A stretch of DNA of 28,967 nucleotides from Globomyces pollinis-pini (taxonomy: Eukaryota > Chytridiomycota > Chytridiomycetes > Rhizophydiales > Globomycetaceae), in contig MU621305.1 of assembly GCA_025399215.1 (NCBI GenBank), positions 1 to 28,967 of the forward strand. The letters are read 5' to 3'. Under the pieces are notes generated by a model that saw only the letters and a list, made by a program, of their open reading frames with translations, ran no database searches and had not been told where the DNA came from. Shown piece by piece: positions 1-11,078 of the stretch (its first letter is position 1; each line of letters begins with the position of its first letter). A program made the position numbers and the translations under genes.

Positions 1-169
1 AAGCTAATAAATGCATATCATGAAACTAAAGAATTGCAACTATGCGTTATTATTACACTCATTTAATTATGTGTACACCAATGTAATTGTTTAAGATAGA
101 ATTGGTAAAGAATGTGTCCTTCAATAACCATTATTACAAACGGAGTACAATAATTTATTTTTAAACCTC
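1..169 (+). repeat. Left copy of a 169-bp inverted repeat
   Basis: Bases 1-169 match the reverse complement of 27866-28034 at 167 of 169 positions by direct comparison; the differences are at positions 122 (C here, G in the other copy) and 153 (A here, G in the other copy). There are no gaps. The match stops sharply after position 169. At the left it runs to the first base of the window, so the repeat may continue upstream. It contains no convincing reading frame, no obvious short terminal inverted repeats of its own and no tRNA-like fold. It could be the end of a mobile element or the 3' flank of a duplicated gene. Confidence 0.95.
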
Positions 170-437
170 TCACCGATCAAAAGTAAATCTGACCGCTTCT
201 TTGATGCGATCGCGAAATATATGCACATCGCCCTCTCCAGACCACGCGCTCCAGCTCTTTATGAATAGCCAAGAACCCTTTAATAAAGATTATCTTATCC
301 ACTTCGGAAGCTCAATGACTCTATTGCATTTACACCTCTGAAACGGCACAACAGAGACAAAAAGTAGTTTCCCTGTAATATATTTACCAAACGTGCAAGG
401 AATTGAAAATGGATCGGAGAACTAAATTTTTATTCGA

Positions 438-1421
438 TTAACTTAACGAAGCAGCGATTAGTTTCAGTTCTAGAGGAAGCTTCACCACGTTGCCAGTTTT
501 GATTCCTCGTACAGCTTCGATACCAAAAATCGGTGAAGATATTGGTTTTAATTTATATTCTTTCAGTAGATCTAATAATTCTTTATCTGTAAAATTAGTT
601 CTCCAAGTTTCCCCAATTAAATTGAACCAAAAGAGAACAAATCTCAAAGCAATATTACCAGAATTCCGAACATGACCATAATCAAGAACCAATTTGCTTC
701 CTTTGGCACATTGAGATATCGATTGAAGTGTGTCTTTAATAGCCTCTTTTGTAAGGTAGTAAGTAACACCTTCCCATAGAATAAGTGTTTTCTTGGATTT
801 ATCAAATCCAGCCTGTACCAACTTTTCCATCCATGATTCTGTTTCAAAATTGGCAGACACGAATTTGACATTACCATTTGGATTCTTCAATAGACTCCTT
901 TTCGATTCCTGAGTTGTTGGGACATCAACTTCATATAAATCAACTGGTAGATTTGGTAGTCGATGAAATCGAGTATCATTTCCAGCCCCTAGTATCACGA
1001 TTTGTTTGAAACTGGCATCAATGTCTCGTATCGCTTGGTCACCAAAATTACATCGCCCACACACCTGAGCTCCCATTGCCGAGTTTCTAAAACATGCATA
1101 TTTCAAAATAATATTCAGACTGAAAAATTGATCACGAATAGGTAAGAATTCAACAGCTTTTGTATCATCACATTGACCAATCAAAGACCCAAAGAAACGA
1201 AAAACAGTCACCATATTACTAGTAAATGAAGCTCTAGTAGAAACCGAACCTCCAAATAAAATTCTAGTCAGAAAATCGAATCCAAACAACACAGCACAAA
1301 TAATATCAATCACAAAACTGACTAGCAGAATTAACAATTTAATAATCCATCTAAAGACGAATGGGTAAGAATCCAAATCACAACCTTCCAAAAAGTTGTG
1401 GGTTTTTTGTAACCAGTGCAT
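438..1421 (-). CDS. Membrane-anchored SAM-dependent methyltransferase (leucine carboxyl methyltransferase-like), copy 1
   Basis: A 327-residue single-exon protein starting at ATG 1421-1419. Residues 25-57 are strongly hydrophobic and probably anchor it in a membrane. The class I methyltransferase core follows: LGAGNDTR (about 144-151) is the SAM-binding motif typical of the LCM/PPM family, EVDVPTTQ (164-171) supplies the acidic ribose-binding residues, and WEGVTYYL (215-222) is the family's post-motif segment. By family it should transfer a methyl group from SAM to an oxygen or carboxyl acceptor; the substrate is unknown. A paralogue lies at 21198-22187, about 51% identical over the first 230 residues with no gap (counted by eye). 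An AATAAA signal lies just after the stop (429-434, minus strand). No introns, unlike most neighbours. Confidence 0.85.
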   Translation of the reverse strand: MHWLQKTHNFLEGCDLDSYPFVFRWIIKLLILLVSFVIDIICAVLFGFDFLTRILFGGSVSTRASFTSNMVTVFRFFGSLIGQCDDTKAVEFLPIRDQFFSLNIILKYACFRNSAMGAQVCGRCNFGDQAIRDIDASFKQIVILGAGNDTRFHRLPNLPVDLYEVDVPTTQESKRSLLKNPNGNVKFVSANFETESWMEKLVQAGFDKSKKTLILWEGVTYYLTKEAIKDTLQSISQCAKGSKLVLDYGHVRNSGNIALRFVLFWFNLIGETWRTNFTDKELLDLLKEYKLKPISSPIFGIEAVRGIKTGNVVKLPLELKLIAASLS

Positions 1422-1921
1422 TGTACAAATAGGGGAAGTTGACCTGAGCCTTTTTATATAGACATCACCCGGCCCGAATAGAATTGATGTTTAGTATAAA
1501 CAGAATCGTGTATAGAATAGTAAAGTAACGAATAAAATAGTAATATGCTTTACCACACTTGGCATTATATACAAATACTAAATCTAAGTTCGATATTATT
1601 CGCTTTGTTTTTTAACATATTGGATTCTTATTCAGTCACGATCATATACCCTCAAATTTAATGGATTGTCTTTCGCATTCTTGGGATAATTATTTTTAAT
1701 TCATACAATTATTGATATTGATTAAATGGACGCGACTTTTCATTAATGCAAGCGATGGATAATTGAAGAACTCTAGTATACTTAAACTCTTCGTATCAAC
1801 CACAATTCTGCAAGTATCGTGAGTACATTGAAAAGTTTGTAACACTTTCTACTTTTGTGTCTCGATTGTTTCTGTTTACAAATAAAGCTAAATATTCCAA
1901 TTCTTCTTCCCTTGATATTCA
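1422..1921. other. Divergent intergenic region
   Basis: About 500 bp between the start codons of the left methyltransferase (-) and the polytopic membrane protein (+), so it must hold both promoters. It is AT-rich. I see no RNA gene, no convincing further exon and no strong repeat in it. Confidence 0.6.
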
Positions 1922-4455
1922 ATGTCCGATTATAATATCCCTCCAATCTACTTGTCTCCAAAACAACAAGCTGAAGGAGGTTCGGTAGTGGTTTTTTTAT
2001 CCTTGGGATTGTGTCTGGCCATCATTTGCTTTGTAGTCTTTCAAATAATTTTACCGAAATATAGACTCTCTGATGATGAAAAGATTTATGTATTTGATTA
2101 TAGTTAACAATCAGTTATCGGTACAAGGTCGGGAAGCAAGTGAACGATTCGTGGACAATTTTCATGGACTTATAATCACCTTATTAACTCCAGCATTTTC
2201 TGGACTATGGGAAACTCCTTGGAAAATAATTTCTTGGATATTTTTGGTTTTATGGTTCATATCCATTATAGTAATTCATACTGGTTTGGCTACAATTCAT
2301 GGTACAGACAGGAATCAATTGCAGATTCAATGGGGGTTGATATTGTTTTTTATTGGTTTGATTGGATACTTTATGACTCGAACTCTATCATTCTATAAAC
2401 GTAAATTGAGTTCAGCTTAACAGGAACATAGGTGAATTAGATACTAGAAAGAAAGTTGAAGCTGGAAGAAACAATATGGTTGGTGATACAACTAATTCGA
2501 GTGATTTATCTGAATCGGATGCCAACAGCATATCATTTGATAGATTGTTTAGATACAAAAGAAGAGTCAAACATATTTCACCTACATTTAAAACTCTTCA
2601 GTTTACTTTCTTCAATGCTGTTCAATGCTTTGTGATATTAACAGAGTTTTTACAACTGGTGTCATTTCCATTACGTGATTTATTTCGTTCTGATAGTTTC
2701 TTACAAAGTCTTACCCAACCACAAGGTGAATCTTCTGCTAGATTTATCAATGGATTAAGATCGATATTCTCAACATTTTCAACAGGTTTACCTGCAACAA
2801 ACTTGAATGTATAGGTATCTTTTACTGATATCATAGTATGTCAAATTCATTTTTTGTTGGTGGTTGACACTGATTGCAGCTATCTTTACCTTTATATTTG
2901 TTAGCGTTCATTTTTTATTGCAATACCATACCATCTCAGATACCATACCACCCGTATACATAAAATGGTACCAAATCAAAAAATTTAATATCAAAGGTTT
3001 AAAAAGATCAGTACTGGAAAATGGATCGTACAAATGTTACCATTGATTAATCTTTCATATTTGATCATATTAAACTCTTTTTTAGAACCTCTGGGATGCC
3101 TCTCCAGCAATACAACCCCAACATGGTAGTTATGATATATTTTACTAACACGTAGGCCTTCAAGTTTTGATGATCAGGCAACAGCTGCACAAGCCAGACT
3201 ATTGGAATGTAACAACATTTACTCAGTAAGTCCAATAATGAATACTTCATATTCCCTTGTTGGGTTTATGTTGGCATATCTGTTATTCACTTGTTGTCGG
3301 TATGAGAAGTAAAAGTGTAGTAACATTAGAATATCCCACGAACCAATTCCTGAAGATGGTCGAATTAACTACACTTCAAGATCAGAATTGTATTTGAAGA
3401 ATAGCGCAATTGTAGTATTACTTTTATATACATTAGTCCCTACTCCCGATACAGCGTCAGAAAGAGGTGTATTGGGTTGCTTGATCTTTTTATTTATGAC
3501 TCTGTATAATACAGTGATTGGATCAACTCATTGCATCTATGTTAATTTCGTTCGAACACAAGCATTTTTACAATCATTTTGGACAAGTGTTATTGTCACT
3601 TATTACACAAATGAATCTCGAAAACAACTGTTATATGAAACTGGCTCTGGAATGTGGTCAATTATCGGTTGGGGTTGGGTGATTATTGGAATTATTCACT
3701 ATTTGTTATTTAGATACGTTTTGGTGCGGTGGATGGATTCATCCATGAAAAAGGACAGTGAACGATTGCCAGGGGATTTACCAAGCATCCGTGATGAGTG
3801 CATCACAAGCCCTGAAATGATTTCAGAGCAAAAGTTGGAATCAGAGCCATCGAATATTGACAATGATTCACATACATCAGCAAAACTAGAAAATATTTCA
3901 ATAGATGGATCGGTTACTCATGGAACACTAGCTACCGAAACTAGTGGGGATGCTCTGTCAACGTTAGTAGAAGGTCATAGTACAGTAAAGACAGCAGTAG
4001 ACATACCGGCTGATGAACAAAATACCAAGAGTAAACCATTACCGACTGTTCCTAGACCCTCAGTTTCAAGTACAGCAAGACCTTCAATTACTGGAACATC
4101 ATGCAGACCATCCATCACAGGTACTACATCACGGCCATCACTCCCATCTATTGGTAGACCATCATTACCATATAGTATTGGAAGACCATCTCAATTCAAC
4201 ACTGAACGACCTTCCTTACATTCTGTCGAAAGACCATCTATTGCAACTACAGGAAGAATTATTCAAATCGCCACTGCTTTTAAATTTGAGGCAGTGTATG
4301 ATGCTGATCAAAAAATCAAACTATTTGGACCACGTCCTTTACCCGATGGTATTGACGATCCAATTAGCATCTACCTAGCTGCACAAGAGGATTTTAAATT
4401 GGCCACCCCTTTACAAGCGGTATCAATGAGTATAGAAGTTGAGGATGCTGTTTGA
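1922..4455 (+). CDS. Unknown polytopic membrane protein with an RPS-repeat cytoplasmic tail
   Basis: Seven exons: 1922-2089, 2115-2400, 2432-2808, 2837-2967, 2997-3125, 3156-3299, 3330-4455. The introns are 25-31 nt with GT...AG ends, and joining them gives one frame of 786 codons. About ten hydrophobic segments are spread over the first roughly 500 residues, the last near exon-7 codons encoding a WSIIGWGWVIIG stretch. A hydrophilic tail of about 230 residues follows. It is rich in Ser/Thr and acidic residues and holds eight RPS tripeptides spaced 8-9 residues apart (4054-4257). I do not recognise the family; a transporter, channel or receptor-like role is possible but unsupported. An AATAAA lies at 4502-4507. 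Exon joins are inferred from frame and splice sites, without transcripts. Confidence 0.8.
4054..4257 (+). repeat. RPS-motif coding repeat
   Basis: Eight Arg-Pro-Ser tripeptides, each followed mostly by Ile, Leu or Val, recur every 8-9 residues in the C-terminal tail of the membrane protein. The intervening residues are Ser, Thr and Gly rich. The codons vary (AGA, CGG and CGA for Arg), so the repeat is conserved at protein level more than at DNA level. Confidence 0.85.
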
Positions 4456-4729
4456 ATATATTACTTATAGGCTAATGGACTGCAGATGTATTTAACTAAT
4501 CAATAAAGTGTCGATTGATGTATAACTAGATATTTTTTTGTGAGCATTCATATTATCACCAGCAACACAACTTACGCGAAATACAAATGTAGTGCATACT
4601 AGTACCCCTATTGTATATTGATCACAAATTCGTGTGTTTAATTAAATTCGTGACTGTTTACCTTTTTCGGTTCAATGAATGCAGGTGACTTGGCTTTAGG
4701 TTGCACCCTGTTTTTTTGTTGACTTTGAA

Positions 4730-7554
4730 ATGAAAGACTTTAGTGAATTAAGTGAAGAATTGGCCTGTTGCGCATCTCGAACCGGAGGAGTTTTGACTGA
4801 CTTTGTGCCTGATCATATCCCTCCATCATATGCTCCTCATGCACTCTTGGAACCAACTCATTTGGGTATTTTATAAGGATTTAATCATAGATTTTTCTTT
4901 AAATTACCTTATAGAAGAAAAGACCTTGCATGCTGTGGTTGTCCAAACATTCGTCAATAACAGAGACAATTCATCTCCGAATGATGCGTCTCTTTTATCC
5001 TCAATTACTTTGAATGCCGTCTCGTTTTTCAACTTATCAGTTGAAGGTGCTGGAGTTTCCCATTATTATGATGGTGAAGTGCTGAATTTGAATTGGAACA
5101 CTCCTTTTGCTTCTCATGAATCAAGATCAGTCAAAATATCTTATTCTATTATTGAACCAATCTCAGGACTGTTTTTTGAAGTACCAGATAAACATTTCCC
5201 AAACAGAACTACTTATTCTATTACAGATCATGAATCTGAACGTGCTCGGTATTGGATTCCTTGTGTGGTAAATATTCTTTGACTGTTCATAGTTCATAGG
5301 ATTTTCCAGCTGTACGAACCACACTTTCGTTTACGATAGATGCACCAGCAACATATACCGCTGTTGCTAATGGTACATTATTGAGCGAAACAGTAACTGG
5401 AGATCGTAAAGTAACCAAATATCATCTTGATACTCCATGCCCATCCTACCTTATATGTGTAGCCGTTGGTGATTTTGTTGTAGTGGATGACGAAAGTGTT
5501 AATGGTATGCCAATAAAGTATTTGGCGCCAAAAGGTGTATCATCCAAGGACCTATTTGATACATTTAGTAAAACACCTTCAATGGTCAAATGGATGGAAA
5601 AGAAATTAGATTATAAGTTTCCGTGGTCAAAATATTATCAAATCATGACAAAAAATATTGGTGGAGCAATGGAAAATATATCATTGGTGACATGGGCAAA
5701 TGGAAAAGTAGTGGATCGTTTTCTTGGTGGTGAATTACAGATGGGAGTTGATTCTACAAATGTCCATGAAATGGCACACACTTATTTTGGTGATTTACTT
5801 GTCATTAGACATTTTGAACATGTTTGGTTGAAAGAATCTTGGGCAACCTATTTCTGTATGAATATTAATTTAATCGGTAGCTTCATTATGGTTGGAAGAT
5901 ACAAGTTCAAAAGAAGAGTTCCAATATGACTTGTTTCGAAGTGCAGACCGATATATTGGGGAAACAAAGCGTTATATGAGACCTATTGTCACTCGTCGAT
6001 ATAAATCTAGTTGGAGTATGTTTGATATGCACACCTATCCCGGTGGGTCTTATCGTTTGCATATGTTACGTAAACATATTGGAGATGAAACCTTTTGGAG
6101 AGGTGTACAAGGTATTCAAATTTTCATATTAAATTTCTAGCATATATTAAGAAGTATGCAAAGTCAGTAGTCGAAACGGACGATTTTCGAATGTGTTTGG
6201 AAAAGGAAAGTGGAATAAATCTTGTACCTTTCTTTGAACAATGGATATACTCCAAAGGATATCCAAAGTTGAAGGGAACATTTACATATGAGGCCAAAGA
6301 AAAATATGCTTTGATTACTTTGGAGCAAACTCAAGTGAATCATGACGCACAAATTCCATTTTTCCAAATTGATGTTGAAGTGCAAATTACCGATAAGGAT
6401 GGGAATGTATATTCATCGGTGGTTAAATTTCAAGATCCATTACAAACCAAGGTCTTTACCGTCATCAAGATGGGATTGACAGAACCAAAGGTCGTAGCAA
6501 TCGATCCAAACCAAAAAATATTGTATGGACTTGAAATGGAGTTAAGTGAAAATATTTTGATTGGAACTGCATCGGAAGCTAAAGATGTACCTAACCGCAT
6601 TATTGCTTATCGATCATTAATCAAAAAAGGAACTTATTCGGCCATGAAAGCCGTTGAAGAATTCATTCTTAAAGAATCATTTTATGGTATTCGTAACCAA
6701 GTTGCTGCTGCCTTAGCTGACTCCAAAACACAATCAGCAATCAATATTCTTGCTAAAATGGTTGAGAATGAAACTGAACCTAGGGCAATGTTTTTCATTA
6801 TAAATGCTTGCCATATCCGTGACGAGCAATTGAGAGAATCATTACTTAAGGTTTTAAAACGTACAGACATCCCATACAGGTAAAATTGAATGACTTTTTA
6901 ATAATGTGTTAGAGCTCGTTATAGTGCGTTAGCGGGACTTGGTATTCAACGTCATCCGGAAGATGTGGACTATTTAATGTCAGTTGCTAAAGATAATCAG
7001 CAACTTGGTCAATATGGATTTATCAGACGAGGAGCTTTCCTTGGTCTAGGGTACTCACGATCTCCAGTAGCATTTAAGTAATGTTATCATTTTAATTTCG
7101 TAGATACTTGCTATCGAGACTGCAACCTGGATTGGAATTGGAAGATACTCGGGAGTCATTGAACAATGCTATTGCAGCCAGTGCATTCTGGCAGTCAGAG
7201 CAAGACATGAAACTTGCTATTGAGGAAATCGAGCAATTATTACGCGACCCAGTAATGGATGTTCGGTATAGTGCTATCAGCTCACTTGTCAAAATCAAAT
7301 CGAAACCATCACTTGGTAAAATCCAATCCTCGAAACCTAGTTTTGAAGCGCGTGAGCGTCTTTATATCGACAAACTGATCAACACACTCACTGCGGGTGG
7401 CAAAGATGGTTTGGGAACGGTGATGACATTGACAAGTGAATTGGAAAGTAAGATTAAAAAGTTGGATGAACAAAATCGTGCATATGAAGCGCGATTGACT
7501 GAGCTATCTAAATCTTTTGCTGCTCTATCTACTACTGCTAAACCAACAGTTTAG
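4730..7554 (+). CDS. M1-family zinc aminopeptidase with C-terminal helical repeats
   Basis: Seven exons: 4730-4865, 4891-5267, 5300-5855, 5881-6111, 6141-6879, 6913-7077, 7104-7554. The product is 884 residues. It removes N-terminal amino acids from peptides; the exopeptidase motif GGAMEN is at about 292-297. The zinc site HEMAH is at 327-331 with the third ligand Glu350, giving the M1 spacing HExxH-x18-E. The catalytic Tyr lies in YPGGS, where most M1 enzymes have Y-x-K-G-A. The C-terminal part looks like the HEAT/ARM-like helical repeats of M1 enzymes, ending in a charged coiled-coil-like tail. No signal peptide is seen, so it is probably cytosolic. ATG 4730 is chosen because it opens the frame leading into the PHALLEPTHLDF segment. 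AATAAA lies at 7569-7574. TAF2 is unlikely because the active site is intact. Confidence 0.9.
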
Positions 7555-7819
7555 ACACAATTTTTTTCAATAAACTGGTATTAACCGATGCCTGCAATGA
7601 GAATTTACTTTTTTGAAATAGTTCTAGACCAATCTCCTATTATCTTGTCACACCTGTACGACACTTGTATTGATCAGTCCAATTTCCAACATGATTAGAA
7701 AACAGTTTACCAGATCAGATCATCAATAACCATCTACAAAGAACATTATCTTCACACAATTGTATTTTAATAACCAAAACCTGGTAAATTTATTTTTCAC
7801 TCTTTTTTCACAAACCAAC

Positions 7820-9542
7820 ATGTTTTCCAGTCTAATATCAGATTTACCTCCTGAAATCCTAGATTTAATCGCACAGCATCTGGATTTACACGAATACCAC
7901 AAATTACGACTCATATCTAGATACCTTACCCTACCCATCATACCCACTCTCACTTTCACTGCTTACTGCCAATCGGTAGCTTTACCCATCGATATCCAGC
8001 CTCTCGTCAAACTGGATCTGTCTACTTTCAATACCAACAATCTCCTCGTTTTATTGGATTATAAACATTATACCTGTATACTTGGTATTTTAAAATCAAA
8101 TCGTGTTCGACTTTCGGTGGAGTTTAAACAAGAGTTATTACATTATGTGTTGTATTTACATTGCGCTGAGCCATGTTTGGTGTTGTTGCAAGTGTTTGGG
8201 TGGTTATTGGATGATGAACTTGTGGATCCCCATGTGGATTATAGGTGTTGTCTGTGTATGGCCTTTGCAGCTGCTAATATCGATATGTGTAGGTTGTTAC
8301 TGAATGATCATAGGTATGTGGTTGATCTTAATTGATTTTCATGTTTAGGTAATTGGTGATTATTGATTGATTTTGTATAGGTTCAGTAATGATGATTGTT
8401 TGAATCGACCGATTATTTTCGCCTCTAGGAACGGTTGGACAGAGATGTTGAGAGAATTATTGGAGGATCCGTCAGTGGATCCGTCCGTAGATGAAAATGA
8501 TCCGATAATATTGGCTTCTGAATGTGGACATCGAGATTGTGTGGAATTGCTGTTAAATGATGCCAGGGTTGATCCAACGGTCGATGATCATTTGGTGATT
8601 AAGCGAACAACAACAATTGAATGTTTGGAGTTGTTGTTGAATGATATGCGAATTAATCCTGCTGCAGAGGGAAATTTCTTAATTCGTACTCGAGCGGAAG
8701 AAGGAAATTATGAAGCTGTTTTGAGATTGTTGAAAGATCCTAGAGTGGATCCTTCTGATGTGGATAATTATGCCTTAAAAGCTGCAGCTATTAATGGACA
8801 TGTAAATATTTTAAAATTGTTATTGGAAGATATCAGAGTGGATCCGGCAGCAGAGGATAATTATGCAGTGAGAAAAACGACACATCTGGAATGCCTGTTG
8901 GTTCTCTTGTCGGACGCTCGAGTGGATCCATCAGCAGGAAACAACTATGCCATTCGAATGCGATCGGAAGATGGAAATGATGAGATATTGCAAGTGTTAT
9001 TGAAAATACCAGACTTGGATCCATCAGCTGATGAAAATTATGCAATCAAAGAAGCATCACATAATGGACATGCAACATGTGTACAACTCTTATTACAGGA
9101 CACACGAGTGGATCCATCTGCCAATGACAATTCGGCCATACGGTGGGCATCTCGAAATAATCACCCCCAATGTGTTCGCCTTCTTTTAGCCGATTCCCGA
9201 GTGAACCCAGCAGCCCAAGACAATTTCTCAATCCGTTGGGCTGCAAGAGAAGGTCATAGCGAATGTGTGTCCATTCTCCTATCCGATCCACGAGTGGATC
9301 CAACAGCTAAAAACAACTATGCACTCAAACATGCGACACGTAAAACACATAGTAGTTGTATCGATTTATTGATGAAACATTCTATGGTAGTTAGTAGTTT
9401 AACGAATGAAGATAGTATTTCTGATATGCAAGAATTAGGAGCGGATTATAGCCCAAGTGATAGATCAGACAGTGAAGTAACATTGGAAATAGCGAGTGAA
9501 GAAATGGACAAGTACCAGTGGGACACGGACTACGATGGTTAG
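7820..9542 (+). CDS. F-box-like protein with about eleven 28-31-residue ankyrin-type repeats
   Basis: Two exons (7820-8313 and 8381-9542) encode 551 residues. The N-terminus holds an F-box-like segment starting SDLPPEILDLIAQHL, which in other proteins recruits SCF ubiquitin ligase through Skp1. Exon 2 is almost wholly ankyrin-type repeats with the consensus NYAIR-A--GH--CV-LLL-D-RVDPSA. The period is 31 residues, with two 28-residue units. The likely role is a substrate-binding adaptor, but the partner cannot be read from sequence. ATG 7820 is preferred over the upstream ATG 7760 because it starts just before the F-box. The tail is acidic and Ser rich. The single 67-nt intron is unusual (see 8314-8380). 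Confidence 0.85.
8314..8380 (+). other. Double-length intron built from two intron-like halves
   Basis: This intron is 67 nt, about twice the length of any other in the window apart from a 40-nt one. At its midpoint TTTAG is followed directly by GTAATT, giving two complete GT...AG units of 35 nt (8314-8348) and 32 nt (8349-8380). The halves resemble each other: both have TTGAT followed by ATTGATTTT and end in TAG. Confidence 0.75.
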
Positions 9543-9600
9543 TGTTTATTACTATGAATATATTTTACCTTGTACACCAAAATAGTCATGATGAGTCAGT

Positions 9601-9616
9601 AGGGTTATTAGGGTTA
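9601..9616 (+). promoter_or_regulatory. Paired AGGGTTA (telo-box-like) motif
   Basis: Two copies of AGGGTTA start at 9601 and 9610, about 45-60 bp upstream of the ATG at 9661. TTAGGG-type boxes are bound by Tbf1/Myb-like factors in other fungi and plants. The regulatory role here is inferred only from sequence and position. Confidence 0.4.
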
Positions 9617-9660
9617 CCCCTCAAAGTGTTTCAATTGAACTTCGAATTCTTTACCTTTCA

Positions 9661-11078
9661 ATGAGTGATGTTCCTGCAACCCAGAATAGTATCACAACTG
9701 TCTTGATAACGACTTCACTACCTACTGTGTTAAACACTTTAGAATCAACTGCTGTAGCTACAAAGGACCCTCATATCGATGATGCCAGCAAATTGTCAGA
9801 CTCAACTGTCCTCATCATTGCTATTTCAATCTCTGCTACTGTAGTTATCATTGCTGCCCTACTTTTCTACGTTTATCGGATCTTTAAACTTTCAACTAAA
9901 AATATCGTACTTTAATACATCACTCTCACTCTTTATAGCCAACAAAGGCCGATTCTTCTTCAACTCTAAAGGATTTGGATTTAGAAGACAACAAATCTCT
10001 TCCTGATCCAAACACCCTCTCTTTTGATCGTCAACCTGTACTTTACTTACTCTAACATTAGGTTATAGTTCAAGTCGATCATAAACACTCTTCTGTCTTG
10101 AAACCAGTGGCAGAAGAACAGCGTTACTTTTTCACCCTCCCAAAAATTGACCATCATGTTGCATTGTCAGAATCCATTGGTGCCACAAAGGCGGAACCTG
10201 TCTATTGTTTTACTACTTGTTTAGATGCTAAACCTGTCATGTCATTTATCTTTGAGAATATTTTGCAGAAAAATGTGGATATAAAGGTATCCTTATGTTT
10301 ACTTATCCAAAGGCTACAAACTCTTTTGATCCTAGTACATCTGATTTATCAAAGGTAATTTTACATTCTTATTGAGATTAGTCTAATCAATCTGTCAAAT
10401 CGGATTATATCAAAGTGTCAATTGGAGATACTGTCAACGTATACGACCATCGTTATGATGGATGGTGTTATGGTGTCAATAACAATACAAGTGCAATTGG
10501 TCTGTTTCCGATTCAATGCATTCGTCCCGTTGTGTTGCCTAATTTACATATCGTACATTGTCAAGCCCCCAATTTACGTGACCAAATCATTGGCTTGGAT
10601 TTAAATGTATTTATGGTTTTATTGATTTTCTAGTCACTAATGTCATATGTCCCTGATAATCTAAGCCAAATCAAGGTTGATCGGGATGATGTTCTACAAA
10701 CTCATGAAATTAGGAAAAACAATTGGTGTTATGGTGTCAACATTACTAAAGGTATGTTACAAATCTCGGTTGTCTTATGTTTTAACGACAGGTATTATTG
10801 GTCTCTATCCAATTGAATGTGTAACCCAATTCGACAATTCCAGTGCACCAGACCAATCCCAAGACGCACAACTCAAAATTATCCAATACGTTTCCAAAGT
10901 CTTCCCAGGATCCATCACCTTCCATTCCCTCGATCTTCAACATCTGGATTTCAAAGCTGTGTTCCAAAATTTGAAGAATGATGATGGTAATGTTCGATGT
11001 CTAGTTTCTGGATCTGATCATTTTATTGAATTTATTGAAAGTCAGTTGAATGATTTTATTGCTCAATCACAAGAGTGA
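9661..11078 (+). CDS. Single-pass membrane protein with two SH3-like domains
   Basis: Seven exons: 9661-9906, 9939-10037, 10062-10286, 10313-10354, 10382-10606, 10634-10751, 10792-11078; introns 24-40 nt; 413 residues. The first 45 or so residues are Ser/Thr rich with no clear signal peptide. A hydrophobic helix at about 48-72 is followed by basic residues, so the long C-terminal part should be cytosolic (type III-like topology). Exon 5 encodes an SH3-like core (GDTVNVY...DGWCYGVN...IGLFPIQCI). Exons 6 and 7 encode a second (WCYGVNITKG-IIGLYPIECV). SH3 domains bind proline-rich peptides, so a membrane scaffold or signalling protein, similar in layout to yeast Fus1, is plausible but not shown. 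AATAAA lies at 11111-11116. Confidence 0.8.

Noticed and set aside
2401..2423. A 23-nt intron ending at TTAACAG in the membrane-protein gene
   Set aside because: Using this acceptor gives an immediate stop. The acceptor eight bases later (2431) keeps the frame into the next exon.
7760..7819. Upstream ATG for the F-box/ankyrin protein
   Set aside because: It would add 20 residues rich in Phe and Asn with no domain; the ATG at 7820 lies just before the F-box and is the likelier start.
8833..9303. Antisense open frames across the ankyrin repeats
   Set aside because: They follow the repeat period of the sense gene and have no recognisable domain; they are shadows of the biased codon use in GTGGATCC-rich repeats.
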